From Deltaproteobacteria bacterium (lineage in GTDB: Bacteria > Myxococcota_A > UBA796 > SXON01), in the NCBI GenBank assembly GCA_014191855.1, contig BJHF01000015.1, positions 1-64,000 of the forward strand: a stretch of 64,000 nucleotides of DNA. The letters are read 5' to 3'. Below are positions 1 to 7,477 of this stretch, piece after piece; position 1 is the stretch's first letter; each line of letters starts with the position of its first letter. The notes under the pieces were generated by a model. The model did not search any database, had not been told where the DNA came from, and saw only the letters and a program-made list of their open reading frames with translations. Both the position numbers and the translations under genes were made by a program.

Positions 1-130
1 ACCCGCGGTCGATCCGCCACCGCCCTTGTCTTCAGCAACCTCCCTTGCGGCGGCCCACCCGCCGCGTCACATTCCCGGAGCCGCCATCTTTTCCGGACAA
101 AACCCGCCATCTTTTCCGGACGCCACACCG
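1..130 (+). mobile_element. Possible remnant end of an IS21-like insertion sequence
   Basis: Two perfect 18-bp direct repeats, CCGCCATCTTTTCCGGAC, lie at 81-98 and 104-121. Read on the other strand they begin GTCCGGAAAAGATGG, the kind of tandem terminal repeat seen at the ends of IS21-family elements (family knowledge from memory, not a search). Frame 1 from the window edge reads RSATALVFSNLP, which resembles the SNLP stretch near the C-terminus of the IS21 ATPase IstB, but then loses similarity and stops at about 138. I infer a decayed istB tail plus an IS end; the bulk of the element, if any, lies left of the window. The alternative is an unrelated regulatory repeat. Confidence 0.33.
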
Positions 131-494
131 TGTTGTAGCGACAGAGCCCTGGATAGCCAGCCTACAACCTTGACCGTCGTAAGCGCGTGGCCGATCTGGG
201 GCAGTCGAGTCCGCCTCGTTGGCCGACGCGCTGAGTTGAGTCGAGCTGAATGGCCGATGAAGGCCGGTACAGGCGCCCGATGCGCACGCCTGCCCGGGCT
301 GAGCCCGTCCCCACGCCCACGAGGCGTGCGCGCGCACCGACAAAGCTACGTTTTACGCGGGTCGCCGCCAGCCACCGCGCGGGCAATGCCAAACAGCTTG
401 ACTCGACTCTTTCTCCCGGCCAAGTAGGCGAACTCGACTTCGGGCCTGCGGCGGTTGCGGATGTCGCGACACATTCGTGACTCATAGGCGGAGC
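131..494. other. Stretch without a recognisable gene
   Basis: No reading frame here has a recognisable domain, a credible start with a ribosome-binding site, or the codon pattern of the neighbouring genes. The open frames on both strands look like chance high-GC frames. No tRNA or terminator was seen. It separates the possible IS remnant from the first repeat downstream of the acetyltransferase gene. Confidence 0.5.
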
Positions 495-544
495 GCGATG
501 CGTCGCGACGCTCGTTGGACCAGGGTCGTGGCCTGTCGCATCGC
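495..544 (-). repeat. 50-nt palindrome-ended repeat, copy 1
   Basis: The ends are GCGATGCG (495-502) and CGCATCGC (537-544), a perfect 8-bp inverted repeat around 34 nt. The inside is also conserved with the other copies: on the minus strand it carries GGCC at element positions 12-15, CCCTGG at 20-25 and GTCGC at 36-40. It lies 28 nt beyond the stop codon of the acetyltransferase gene that ends at 573. Orientation is given relative to the copy at 3438. Function is inferred: terminator, REP-like element or small mobile palindrome. Confidence 0.75.
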
Positions 545-550
545 CCAGGC

Positions 551-578
551 GGGCGGACACGGGGGTACGCCCCTACAG
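551..578 (-). repeat. GTAGGGGCG-type hairpin repeat, copy 1, overlapping a stop codon
   Basis: On the minus strand this reads CTGTAGGGGCG, then ACCCCC and a GTCCGCCC tail. It can form a hairpin (GGGG, GTA loop, CCCC). The TAG stop of the acetyltransferase gene (573-575) lies inside it. A related copy at 3590-3622 is placed in the same way on another gene. The motif looks like the GTAGGGGCG palindromic repeats found dispersed in many environmental bacterial genomes; this recognition is from memory. Confidence 0.5.
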
Positions 579-1688
579 GTTCGCGCCGTAGATCCGGTAC
601 GTCTTGTAGATTTTCCCGCCCATCTTCTCAATCGCGCCGCGCATGCGATGGTTGTCCTCCAAAACCCAGCTCGCTTCCGCCCCCTTCACGCCGGCTTTTT
701 GACCGGCCTCCCAGGTGCGCTTGTAGAGCGGCGCGCCCAAGGGAAGGTGCTGGAACTTCTTGCGGATACCGAGGGTGAACACCCGCAATTGGTCCACCTT
801 GGAGGGCTTCGTGAACCAGTGGATCCAACCGAAGGGGAACAACGACCCGTTCATGGGTTTGACCACCTGGTTGAAGTCGGGCAGCGTCAGGGAGAAGCCT
901 GCGATCTCGTCGTTCACGAACGCAAAATAGCAGTACCTCGGATCCACCATGTCTTTGAGGCCCTTGGCGACCTTGAGAAACTCCTCGTCCGTGAATTTCA
1001 CGAAGCCCCAATTCTCGGCCCAGGCCTCGTTGTAGATCAGGTGGCAGAGCTTCACTTCTTCGTCGTACTTCTTCAGGTTCACCGGCCGGATCGTAATCTC
1101 CGGGTGCTTCTTCTCGAAGCGCTCCGCGATGGCGCCCACGCGGTCGGGGATGGGCCCATCATTCGCCATCCAATAGGCGTACATGTCCTTCTCTTTGGTG
1201 AGCCCCAGCGCTTCGTAGTGTTGCACGTACCACGGCGGGTTCCACACCATCATCACCAGCGGGTCGCTGTCGAACCCATCGATCAGGAGCGTGCACTCGT
1301 GGTTGGAATTGAAGTTGAAGGGGCCGAGGGCGCGGGTCATGCCGCGCTCGCGAAGCCAGGCGGTGGCCGCCCCGAACAGCGCGCGGCTCACCTCGCGATC
1401 GTCGGCGAACTCGAAGAAGCCGAAGAAACCCTCGCCCGGGTGCCCGGCTACGTAGGCGTTGTCGATCTGCGCGGAGATGGTGCCGACCGCCTCGCCGTTC
1501 CGCCACGCGATGAAGCACTGCACGTGGGCGACGGAGAAGTACGGGTTCTGCGCGGGATCCAGGAACTGCTTCCGCTCGAAGCGCAGCGGCGGCACCCAGT
1601 GCGGATCGCCCTTGTAGAGCTTGAACCAAACATCCATGAACGCCGTCGCGTCCGCGGGGAGAGAGATGGGGCGAACCTCGACCGTCAT
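573..1688 (-). CDS. GNAT-like N-acetyltransferase family protein
   Basis: 371 residues, ATG start. The C-terminal third has the look of a GNAT acyl-CoA transferase: a stretch WVLEDNHRM followed by AIEKMGGKIYKTYRIY, as in family members that acetylate amines or amino acids. The N-terminal third (VEVRPISLPADATAFMDVWFKLYKGDP, in two runs) also matches the opening of large two-domain GNAT proteins. No substrate can be assigned. The protein is soluble, with no signal peptide. The stop codon lies inside a GTAGGGGCG-type repeat, so the last residues may have been rewritten by repeat insertion. The next minus-strand gene upstream is the dihydrouridine synthase, whose stop (1708) is 19 nt before this start, so the two may be co-transcribed. 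Confidence 0.7.
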   Translation of the reverse strand: MTVEVRPISLPADATAFMDVWFKLYKGDPHWVPPLRFERKQFLDPAQNPYFSVAHVQCFIAWRNGEAVGTISAQIDNAYVAGHPGEGFFGFFEFADDREVSRALFGAATAWLRERGMTRALGPFNFNSNHECTLLIDGFDSDPLVMMVWNPPWYVQHYEALGLTKEKDMYAYWMANDGPIPDRVGAIAERFEKKHPEITIRPVNLKKYDEEVKLCHLIYNEAWAENWGFVKFTDEEFLKVAKGLKDMVDPRYCYFAFVNDEIAGFSLTLPDFNQVVKPMNGSLFPFGWIHWFTKPSKVDQLRVFTLGIRKKFQHLPLGAPLYKRTWEAGQKAGVKGAEASWVLEDNHRMRGAIEKMGGKIYKTYRIYGANL

Positions 1689-1707
1689 GGCGCCGGCTTA
1701 ACGAGGA

Positions 1708-2790
1708 TTACGTCGACGCGCGGTCGCGTTGGGCGGCCCACGCGGCGGATTGATCCGCCCCGACGGGGAGGTCGTGCACGGGCACCGCTGTGTGCGCGAA
1801 CGGCCGGCCGCGCTTGATCTCTTCCTCGCACAACCAGTCGAAGTAGCGGTTGGTGTGCCCGATCGCGTCGTCAATGGTCTGGGCGTGCAGGAACGCCACG
1901 CGCAGCTCGCTTCCATGCGGGAGGCCGTGCGTGAAGTAGTTCGCGATCTTCTTCATGCGCCCGAGCACGCCGCGGTCGGTCTTGAACTCGGCGCGGATGC
2001 CCTCGAAGTACCGAAGGAGCACCTTGCGCTTCTCGTCGGCGTCCACCACCACCTCGGGCAGGCCCAGGAGCTGCGCGTGGATCTGCTTGAACACCCACGG
2101 GTTCTTGATGGCGCCGCGGCCGATCATGATCCCGTCCACGCCCGTGTCGCGAAACATCGCCCGGGCTGAGGCGATGTCCACGATGTCGCCGTTGCCAACC
2201 ACGGGGATCTTCACGCGCGACTTCGTTTCCGCGATCTTGTCCACCGCGCGTACCCCGCCGTACTGGTCCGTGCGCGTACGCCAGTGGATCGCGAGCGCTT
2301 CCACGCCTTCCTCCTGGCACATGCGCCCGATGTAGGGGGCGTTGCGCAGCCCGGCGTCGTAGCCGCTGCGCATCTTCACGGTGAGCGGAATCTTCACCGC
2401 CGCCCGCACCGACTTCACGATCTGCCGGGCCAGCTCCGGCTCGCGAAGCAGGGAGCTGCCGCCGCTGTGGGCGCACACCTTCTTGCTCGGGCAGCCGAAG
2501 TTGAGATCGACGATATCCGCCCCTGCATCCTCAATCGCCCGCGCCGCCTCCGCCATCGCCTCAGGGTTGCGACCGTAGATCTGGATCGCGACGGGATGCT
2601 CGTCGGGATCGAAGCGAGCCATCATCTCGGCCTTCGGAATGCCGCGCCGAAGGGCTTCGCCCGCGATGAACTCGGTAACGGTGAGGCCTACCGCGCCGAT
2701 GCTCCGGACCAGGCGCCGGAACGTGAGATCCGTGACGCCCTCCATGGGCGCGAGCACGAGGTTCGGCTCGATCCGGAGGTGCCGGATCAT
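1708..2790 (-). CDS. dus: tRNA-dihydrouridine synthase (DusB-like)
   Basis: 360 residues. Reduces specific uridines in tRNA to dihydrouridine using FMN and NAD(P)H. Visible family marks: N-terminal LAPMEGVTD at the FMN site, the catalytic cysteine in NFGCPSKKV, RSGYD after the KMR strand, a WRTRT segment in place of the usual HGRTR, GNGDI, and the phosphate-binding MIGRGAIKNPW. Length is normal for the family (about 320-360). I chose the ATG at 2790 because conserved sequence starts right after it (MIRHLRIEPN); an in-frame ATG at 2838 would add 16 residues. The gene is divergent from the one starting at 2863, with 72 nt between. Which Dus subgroup it belongs to cannot be settled by eye. Confidence 0.92.
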   Translation of the reverse strand: MIRHLRIEPNLVLAPMEGVTDLTFRRLVRSIGAVGLTVTEFIAGEALRRGIPKAEMMARFDPDEHPVAIQIYGRNPEAMAEAARAIEDAGADIVDLNFGCPSKKVCAHSGGSSLLREPELARQIVKSVRAAVKIPLTVKMRSGYDAGLRNAPYIGRMCQEEGVEALAIHWRTRTDQYGGVRAVDKIAETKSRVKIPVVGNGDIVDIASARAMFRDTGVDGIMIGRGAIKNPWVFKQIHAQLLGLPEVVVDADEKRKVLLRYFEGIRAEFKTDRGVLGRMKKIANYFTHGLPHGSELRVAFLHAQTIDDAIGHTNRYFDWLCEEEIKRGRPFAHTAVPVHDLPVGADQSAAWAAQRDRAST

Positions 2791-2862
2791 GTAGTGGTTC
2801 GGGATCACGGGGCGGAAGGTGCCCGCTCGTGGGCCCATCGTCAAGGTGATAGCGGCCCCGCC

Positions 2863-3417
2863 ATGACGCCGAAAGCCCAATCCGTGACCGCGACCGGGGA
2901 TCCCGACGACTTCCAGCCGCCCCGCGCCTTCCGCGCCGACACCTTCCCGGACGGCCACACGCGCCTGGTGGTGAGCGTGCCGCAAGAAGAGCTTCGCGCG
3001 ACACATCTCGCGCTGCTCGCTTCGCTTTCAGGCAAGTTGGGGCTCCGGTATGTGCAGCTCACGGACCGCCTCACGGGGCAGCTACCCGCGCCGATCGGCC
3101 GCGTGGCGATGGACGTGCGCCCGGACCGGCTCGTCGCGGCCCTCGAAGCCCGCCCGGAGCTGGTGTGGGCCGACGGGCGCCACCAGCTTTGGGTGCGCGG
3201 CTCACTGGGAGAAACCGTGATCCTCGATGAGATGGGGCTCCTTCACTGCGCCCCAGACGACCCCTCGTTCCGCGATGCCCTCGACGCGCTGGCGATCCCC
3301 GAGGGGCGCCCAAAGATGATGGACAACCGGGATTACGTGAAGGTTACGTTCCTCGCGGAGGCGGATGCGCAGGAGGCGAGCTTGTGGGAGGAGTTGAAGC
3401 TGTTGAAGTGGAAGTAG
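2863..3417 (+). CDS. Conserved hypothetical protein
   Basis: 184 residues, ATG start 72 nt from the divergent dus gene. It begins MTPKAQSVTATGDPDDFQ and has no signal peptide or membrane segment. The sequence looks like a mixed alpha/beta soluble protein (LVVSVPQEEL, GRVAMDVRPD, ETVILDEMG). I recognise no domain. Base and codon use match the neighbours, and frame integrity over 184 codons supports a real gene. The stop is TAG within AGTAGGGGAG, and a copy of the 50-nt repeat begins 20 nt after it. Confidence 0.6.
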   Translation: MTPKAQSVTATGDPDDFQPPRAFRADTFPDGHTRLVVSVPQEELRATHLALLASLSGKLGLRYVQLTDRLTGQLPAPIGRVAMDVRPDRLVAALEARPELVWADGRHQLWVRGSLGETVILDEMGLLHCAPDDPSFRDALDALAIPEGRPKMMDNRDYVKVTFLAEADAQEASLWEELKLLKWK

Positions 3418-3437
3418 GGGAGGGGGCGGCGATCAGG

Positions 3438-3487
3438 GCGATGCGCGCGGCCAGGTAGCGTTGTCAGGCGCGGTCGCGGCGCATCGC
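3438..3487 (+). repeat. 50-nt palindrome-ended repeat, copy 2
   Basis: Perfect 9-bp inverted repeat GCGATGCGC (3438-3446) and GCGCATCGC (3479-3487), 50 nt overall. It sits between two convergent genes ending at 3417 (+) and 3616 (-). It shares internal bases with the minus strand of copy 1 (GGCCA at element positions 12-16, GTCGCG at 36-41), and shares even flanking AACGC with the reverse complement of the copy at 8795. It was chosen as the reference orientation. Confidence 0.78.
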
Positions 3488-3589
3488 AACGCGATCGTGA
3501 GGCCGCCAGGTCTCGGTGGTCACGATGGCGAGGATGAGGTCGGGGGGGGGTGAGGTCAGCGGCCATGTTCTGGTTACGGTGGCGGCGTG

Positions 3590-3622
3590 GGGCGGGCAAG
3601 GGGCGCACCCCGCTCCTACGGC
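3590..3622 (-). repeat. GTAGGGGCG-type hairpin repeat, copy 2, overlapping a stop codon
   Basis: The plus strand runs GGGCGGGCAAGGGGCGC then ACCCCGCTCCTAC. The minus strand therefore starts GTAGGAGCGGGG and can pair GGGGT/GCCCC-type arms. The TAG stop of the membrane-protein gene at 3616-3618 is the TAG of this motif, as in copy 1 at 551-578. The rest of the 3418-3615 convergent gap holds only this and the 50-nt repeat. Confidence 0.45.
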
Positions 3623-4020
3623 AACATCTCCAACCCCAGCATCAACGCAAAGATCGCCCCCAACATCGAAGCCATCCCGATCCACGGGTGCGCCGCCCAC
3701 AACGCGGCCTTGGCGCGCGGGGATCGCGAGGTCGCCCACCCCGCCGTCATGAGCCCCGCGATGCCGAGCCCCACCCAGAAGTGAACGCTGTCGGTCACCT
3801 CCAGGTCCTCGCGCAGCAGGACGACCGACACGGGCCCGCCCACCGCCGCGAGGACCACGAGGGCCCACGCGCGAGGAGCCCAGGCACGATGGGCAATCCG
3901 GCTCGCGGCGGCGTCCGGTCGCTTGCGGCGGCTCCGCAAACCCACAAAGCCTACCCACACGACGCCGACACAAGCGACGATGGCCAGCGCCGGATGCCCG
4001 TACACGAGAACCTCGTTCAC
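3616..4020 (-). CDS. Small integral membrane protein, DUF4079-like
   Basis: 134 residues, GTG start forming a GTGA overlap with the coaC stop, so it is translationally coupled. Four hydrophobic segments are visible: ALAIVACVGVVWVGFVGL near residues 10-27, ALVVLAAVGGPVSVVLL, FWVGLGIAGLMTAGW, and WIGMASMLGAIFALMLGLEML at the end. Histidines sit in or near the segments (YGHPAL, VHFWVG, AAHPWIG), a pattern like cytochrome-b561-type DUF4079 proteins; the haem role is inferred. It is the last gene of a three-gene operon with coaC and a hydrolase lipoprotein. The stop codon falls inside a GTAGG repeat. Confidence 0.65.
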   Translation of the reverse strand: MNEVLVYGHPALAIVACVGVVWVGFVGLRSRRKRPDAAASRIAHRAWAPRAWALVVLAAVGGPVSVVLLREDLEVTDSVHFWVGLGIAGLMTAGWATSRSPRAKAALWAAHPWIGMASMLGAIFALMLGLEMLP

Positions 4021-4544
4021 GCGCCCGCCGCCTCCACCGCCGCGAGGATGTCCGCCGGCTCGGCGAGCCCGCCCGGGCCTACGTCCCCACACGCGAGGCG
4101 CTTCTCCGTGGGCGCGACGATGACGTAGCGCTCGAGCTCCTCCAGCCAGCGCAGGTTGCGGATGACCACCGGGTTGAGCCACATCTCGGTGTTCATCGCC
4201 GGCGCTACAACCACGCGCCGGCCCCGCGGCAGCGCCATCAGCACCGTGCTCAGCGCATCATCCGCGAGCCCGCACGCCAGCTTGCCCAGCACGTTCGCGC
4301 TCGCCGGCGCCACGACCGCAACCTCGCCCCACTTGGCCCACTCGATGTGGGCCAGGGGATCCGCGAAGGTGTCAGTGAGCACGGCGTGGCCCGACATCGC
4401 CTCGAACGAGAGCGCGCCGACGAACCGGGTTGCGTTGGCGGTCATCACCACCCTCACGGAGTGTCCGCGCTTTACGGCGAGTGATACCAACTCCGCCGCC
4501 CGGTAGGCTGCGATCCCCCCGGTAACGCCGAGCAGCACGTTCAT
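4017..4544 (-). CDS. coaC: Phosphopantothenoylcysteine decarboxylase (standalone CoaC domain)
   Basis: 175 residues, ATG start in an ATGA overlap with the upstream lipoprotein gene. An FMN-dependent enzyme of coenzyme A synthesis that decarboxylates 4'-phosphopantothenoylcysteine. Family marks: LLGVTGGIAAYRAAEL at the N-terminus, the catalytic histidine in HIEWAKW, APASANVLGKLACGLADD, the diagnostic PAMNTEMW, and the cysteine of LACGDVGPGGLAE in the substrate clamp. It ends where the decarboxylase domain ends. The usual C-terminal CoaB ligase half of bifunctional CoaBC (about 400 residues) is missing and is not next door. Confidence 0.87.
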   Translation of the reverse strand: MNVLLGVTGGIAAYRAAELVSLAVKRGHSVRVVMTANATRFVGALSFEAMSGHAVLTDTFADPLAHIEWAKWGEVAVVAPASANVLGKLACGLADDALSTVLMALPRGRRVVVAPAMNTEMWLNPVVIRNLRWLEELERYVIVAPTEKRLACGDVGPGGLAEPADILAAVEAAGA

Positions 4545-6415
4545 TTGGGCAGCTCCACTTCGCCGTAGGCAGCGCTCTCCAGAAAATCCTTGTAGAGGTC
4601 CTTCGCGTCTTTGTCGTAGTAGATCGCGAAGTGGCCCTCCTCCGGGTACTGGGCGAGCCCGGCGGTTACGCGGCTCGCGTCCCATCCCTCGACATTGTCC
4701 TTCGCAGGGAATTTATCCGCGCCCAAGTCGCGCAAGTCGAAGCCGGCCGGCTCGGCATACATCGTGCCTACGACGGGGAGGTGTGCGGCCGTCGCAAGCG
4801 ACTCGATGGTGACGGGGGGCGTGAACGTGTCGAGCAGGCCCTCGGTGAGCAGCACGGGCACTGGGCGCACGCCCGGCCAGGGTGGCTCCTCGGCGAACCA
4901 ACTGCTCGCGTAGTTGAGGGGGTCGGTGGGCTCGCTGAGCATCTGCACCAGCGCCAGCACCGGGTGCAGCGTCGTGAGCGTGCCGGCTTCGACGCCCACC
5001 GCAGCGGCGAGGATCGGCTCGATGGCGATCGGATCCACCTTCAGGAGCGCCGAGGCCGCCGTTCCCCCGCCCGCTTCGGAGAGCCCCACCGCCCGACAGT
5101 CCGCCGACAACCACGAGGCGCCCAGCGCCCCGACCATCGCGCCCTGGCTGTGGCCGAAGAAGGTGAGGTTGTCGTTGTCGATGTACACCGGCTCCGCACC
5201 AACGCGGAAGTCCGCGCCGGCTTCGGCCAGCCGCGCCGCCAGCCAGATCTGGTCCGCCGCGCCCTGCCGGAAGCTGGTGCGCCCCGCCTCGGGGTTCGTG
5301 TAGTTGAACGTGTCCAGCTCGGCGCTCGTCGTCGGCGTTGCCCGGTCGTCGTGGAGCGGCTGCGCGATTCCGAACATCGCGACGCCGCGGTTCGCCATCG
5401 CAGGCCCCTCCGCGGCGCTGCCTGTGGCGAACGAGAGGTGGTCCCCCCCCGTGCCGTGGCTGTAGATCACGAGCGGCCAGCCCTCCGCCGGCACCGGATC
5501 GGTTGGCACGGTGAGCCCGAACTTTACGCGCTCCCACCCCTGCACCAGCGGGCGCCCGAACGCGTCAAACACGAAGCCGCCGCCCGTGTCGCGATACGGT
5601 CGCTCGCCCTCCTGCCAGATCGGTACGGTTACGTGACCCTCATAGAGCCGGTAGTAGCTGGCTTCTTCGAGCAGGGTGATCTCCGACTCCCACGCTGGCC
5701 TGCCCACGCGACCCGACTGGATCTGCCACGCCACTCGTGCCAGCTCCGACACTGGATCCTGCGTGGTGAACACGGTTGCGGCCGCCACGTGCGTGCTGGG
5801 GATGCTGCGCCACTCGAGGGTTTCGACCAGATCGGCCCAGTAGGGATCATCGGCCCACCCGGCCGGCATCTCGCTGATGGAAGCGAGCGGCGGCCGCAAC
5901 ACCAGCGCGTACTTCGTGGCCGCCCGAAGGGGAAAGCCGGGGAGCGGGGCCACCGCGAGCAGGTTCTCCGCGCCGTACTGGTCCGGCGTGTCGCGAAGCT
6001 CGGAGATGACCGGGATGAGCTGCCCGCGAAACGGGCTGGTCGGGTCGATGTCCAACAGCAGAACGGGCGAGTCGTCGGCGAGGCTGTCCTCGGGAGAGGG
6101 GAACGCGCCCATGTCGGGCGGCTCGGCAAAACGAAGGTAGATCGGGCTGTTGGTGCCCCACCCGTCGAGCGTTGCGGCGAGCGCGATGTACGACTCGAAA
6201 ATGGGCACGTCGTCGGCGCCTGGGAACGCGCTCAGGTCGGGATGCCCGTTGACCAGGCGGGAATCGGCGGGGAACGGGGTATCCCAGAAGCCCTCGCCGC
6301 TCAGGATGGGGGCCACGCCGCCTTCGGGAGGCGCGGAATCGACGCACGCGGCAAGCAGCAGGAACATGCCTGCCCAGCGTAGCCCGGCGCCGCCCCCGGA
6401 GATAGCCGCGCGCAT
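4541..6415 (-). CDS. Lipoprotein with alpha/beta-hydrolase fold
   Basis: 624 residues from the ATG at 6415. The leader is RWAGMFLLLAAC with a lipobox ending at LAAC, so it is probably anchored in the outer membrane or periplasm. A serine-hydrolase nucleophile elbow is visible as FFGHSQGAMVGAL, preceded by an oxyanion region PLVIYSHGTGGDH, and a late histidine in YPEEGHFAIYYD could complete the triad. The N-terminal 300 residues form a large cap or extra domain. Substrate unknown; an esterase or lipase is likely. The first codons overlap the divergent purC start (6414). Other starts are possible at 6427 and 6367; the last would give the very short leader common in this genome and free the promoter region. 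First gene of the operon with coaC. Confidence 0.78.
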   Translation of the reverse strand: MRAAISGGGAGLRWAGMFLLLAACVDSAPPEGGVAPILSGEGFWDTPFPADSRLVNGHPDLSAFPGADDVPIFESYIALAATLDGWGTNSPIYLRFAEPPDMGAFPSPEDSLADDSPVLLLDIDPTSPFRGQLIPVISELRDTPDQYGAENLLAVAPLPGFPLRAATKYALVLRPPLASISEMPAGWADDPYWADLVETLEWRSIPSTHVAAATVFTTQDPVSELARVAWQIQSGRVGRPAWESEITLLEEASYYRLYEGHVTVPIWQEGERPYRDTGGGFVFDAFGRPLVQGWERVKFGLTVPTDPVPAEGWPLVIYSHGTGGDHLSFATGSAAEGPAMANRGVAMFGIAQPLHDDRATPTTSAELDTFNYTNPEAGRTSFRQGAADQIWLAARLAEAGADFRVGAEPVYIDNDNLTFFGHSQGAMVGALGASWLSADCRAVGLSEAGGGTAASALLKVDPIAIEPILAAAVGVEAGTLTTLHPVLALVQMLSEPTDPLNYASSWFAEEPPWPGVRPVPVLLTEGLLDTFTPPVTIESLATAAHLPVVGTMYAEPAGFDLRDLGADKFPAKDNVEGWDASRVTAGLAQYPEEGHFAIYYDKDAKDLYKDFLESAAYGEVELPK

Positions 6416-7142
6416 GCTCGACCTCACCCCCGATCGTCTGGTTTACGAAGGCAAAGCCAAGCAGGTCTACCGCGCGGACAACGCGGACGAGATCGTGATC
6501 CACTACAAGGACGACGCCACGGCGTTCAACGGCGTGAAGAAGGCGCAGATCGCCGACAAGGGCGTGATCAACTGCAAGTTGAGCGCCTTCTTCATGGAGC
6601 GGATGGGGGCCGCGGGCGTGCCGACGGCATTCCTTCGCCAGATCGGGCCGCGCGATCAGCTCTGCCGCAAGGTGGAGATCATCCCGGTGGAGCTGGTGGT
6701 GCGCAATGTGGTGGCCGGCTCGCTGGCCAAGCGGCTCGGCCAGCCGGAGGGGGCGAAGCTGGCGCGGCCGTTGCTTGAGCACTTCTACAAGTCCGACGAG
6801 CTGAACGACCCGCAGATCAACGAAGAAGGCGCGGTGCTGATGGGCTACGCAAAGGCGTGGGAGCTGGCCGCGATGCGCGAGTATTCGCTGATCGTCAACG
6901 AGCAGCTCCAGGCGTTTTGGGGCGGCCTCGGCGTGGACCTGGTGGACTTCAAGCTGGAGTTTGGCCGCTTCCATGGGCAGGTGGTGCTGGCCGACGAGAT
7001 CACGCCCGACGGCAGCCGGCTCTGGGAGCGCGGCACCGGCCGCAAGCTCGACAAGGACGTGTTCCGTCGCGACCTCGGCGATCTGAGCGACACGTATCGT
7101 GAGGTATATCGCAGGGTGTTCGGCGAATCGCTACCCGGCTGA
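6414..7142 (+). CDS. purC: Phosphoribosylaminoimidazole-succinocarboxamide synthase
   Basis: 242 residues, the normal size of the short bacterial enzyme. It joins aspartate to CAIR with ATP in purine synthesis. Family marks: YEGKAKQVY at the ATP site, DDATAFNGVKK, the VVRNVVAGSLAKR signature, GVDLVDFKLEFGR and ADEITPDGSRLW. The ATG at 6414 is used because VYEGKAKQVY starts 8 residues later, as in homologues. It is divergent with, and slightly overlapping, the lipoprotein gene start. No other pur gene is nearby. Confidence 0.96.
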   Translation: MLDLTPDRLVYEGKAKQVYRADNADEIVIHYKDDATAFNGVKKAQIADKGVINCKLSAFFMERMGAAGVPTAFLRQIGPRDQLCRKVEIIPVELVVRNVVAGSLAKRLGQPEGAKLARPLLEHFYKSDELNDPQINEEGAVLMGYAKAWELAAMREYSLIVNEQLQAFWGGLGVDLVDFKLEFGRFHGQVVLADEITPDGSRLWERGTGRKLDKDVFRRDLGDLSDTYREVYRRVFGESLPG

Positions 7143-7165
7143 GCGCGGGATCCCACTCGAAGCCC

Positions 7166-7201
7166 TTGACGATCCCAGGTGGCCGCGCATAGCGTATGCG
7201 C
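7166..7201 (+). promoter_or_regulatory. Probable ccdAB promoter and operator palindrome
   Basis: A perfect inverted repeat GCGCATA-GCG-TATGCGC lies at 7185-7201. A -35-like TTGACG is at 7166-7171 and a weaker -10-like TAGCGT at 7190-7195 (18-nt spacing). CcdA antitoxins bind palindromes over their own promoter, so this fits autoregulation. The ATG at 7196 is inside the palindrome, and a transcript starting about 7 nt after the -10 would begin at the ATG at 7202, giving a leaderless or nearly leaderless message. The palindrome is seen; promoter activity is inferred. Confidence 0.55.
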
Positions 7202-7477
7202 ATGTCGAACGCGCATGCCCGTCCGTCCACACACACCCACGCCCAAGCTCGCGGCCCCGGCAAGCAAGCCGTCAATCTCACCGTCAGCGCGCACCTCCTC
7301 GAAGAGGCGCGTGAGCTGGGCATTCCGCTGTCCAGCGTGCTTGAGGAAGCCTTGCGGGAGAAGGTCGCGGCCGCGCGGCAGGAGCGCTGGTTGCGGGAGA
7401 ATCGGGATGCGCTGGCCGACTACAACGAGCGGGTGGAGCGCGAGGGCGCCTTCGGCGATCAATTCGGCAACATCTGA
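7202..7477 (+). CDS. ccdA: CcdA-like antitoxin
   Basis: 91 residues from ATG 7202; the ATG at 7196 adds two. Residues about 22-60 (KQAVNLTVSAHLLEEARELG) form the ribbon-helix-helix DNA-binding region typical of CcdA. The C-terminal half (RQERWLRENRDALADYNERV) is the flexible toxin-binding tail with the conserved W...N..A...YN..V pattern. It neutralises the CcdB toxin encoded next and represses the pair through the palindrome just upstream. Its stop and the ccdB start overlap as TGATG. The first 20 residues are rich in His, Pro and Thr, an unusual extension. Confidence 0.9.
   Translation: MSNAHARPSTHTHAQARGPGKQAVNLTVSAHLLEEARELGIPLSSVLEEALREKVAAARQERWLRENRDALADYNERVEREGAFGDQFGNI

Noticed and set aside
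477-1817. A 446-codon open frame on the plus strand
   Set aside because: Antisense to the GNAT-like gene and into dus; low-complexity RH/GV composition.
4631-6382. A 583-codon open frame on the plus strand
   Set aside because: Antisense to the hydrolase lipoprotein; rich in Arg/His/Gln and without domains, a shadow frame.
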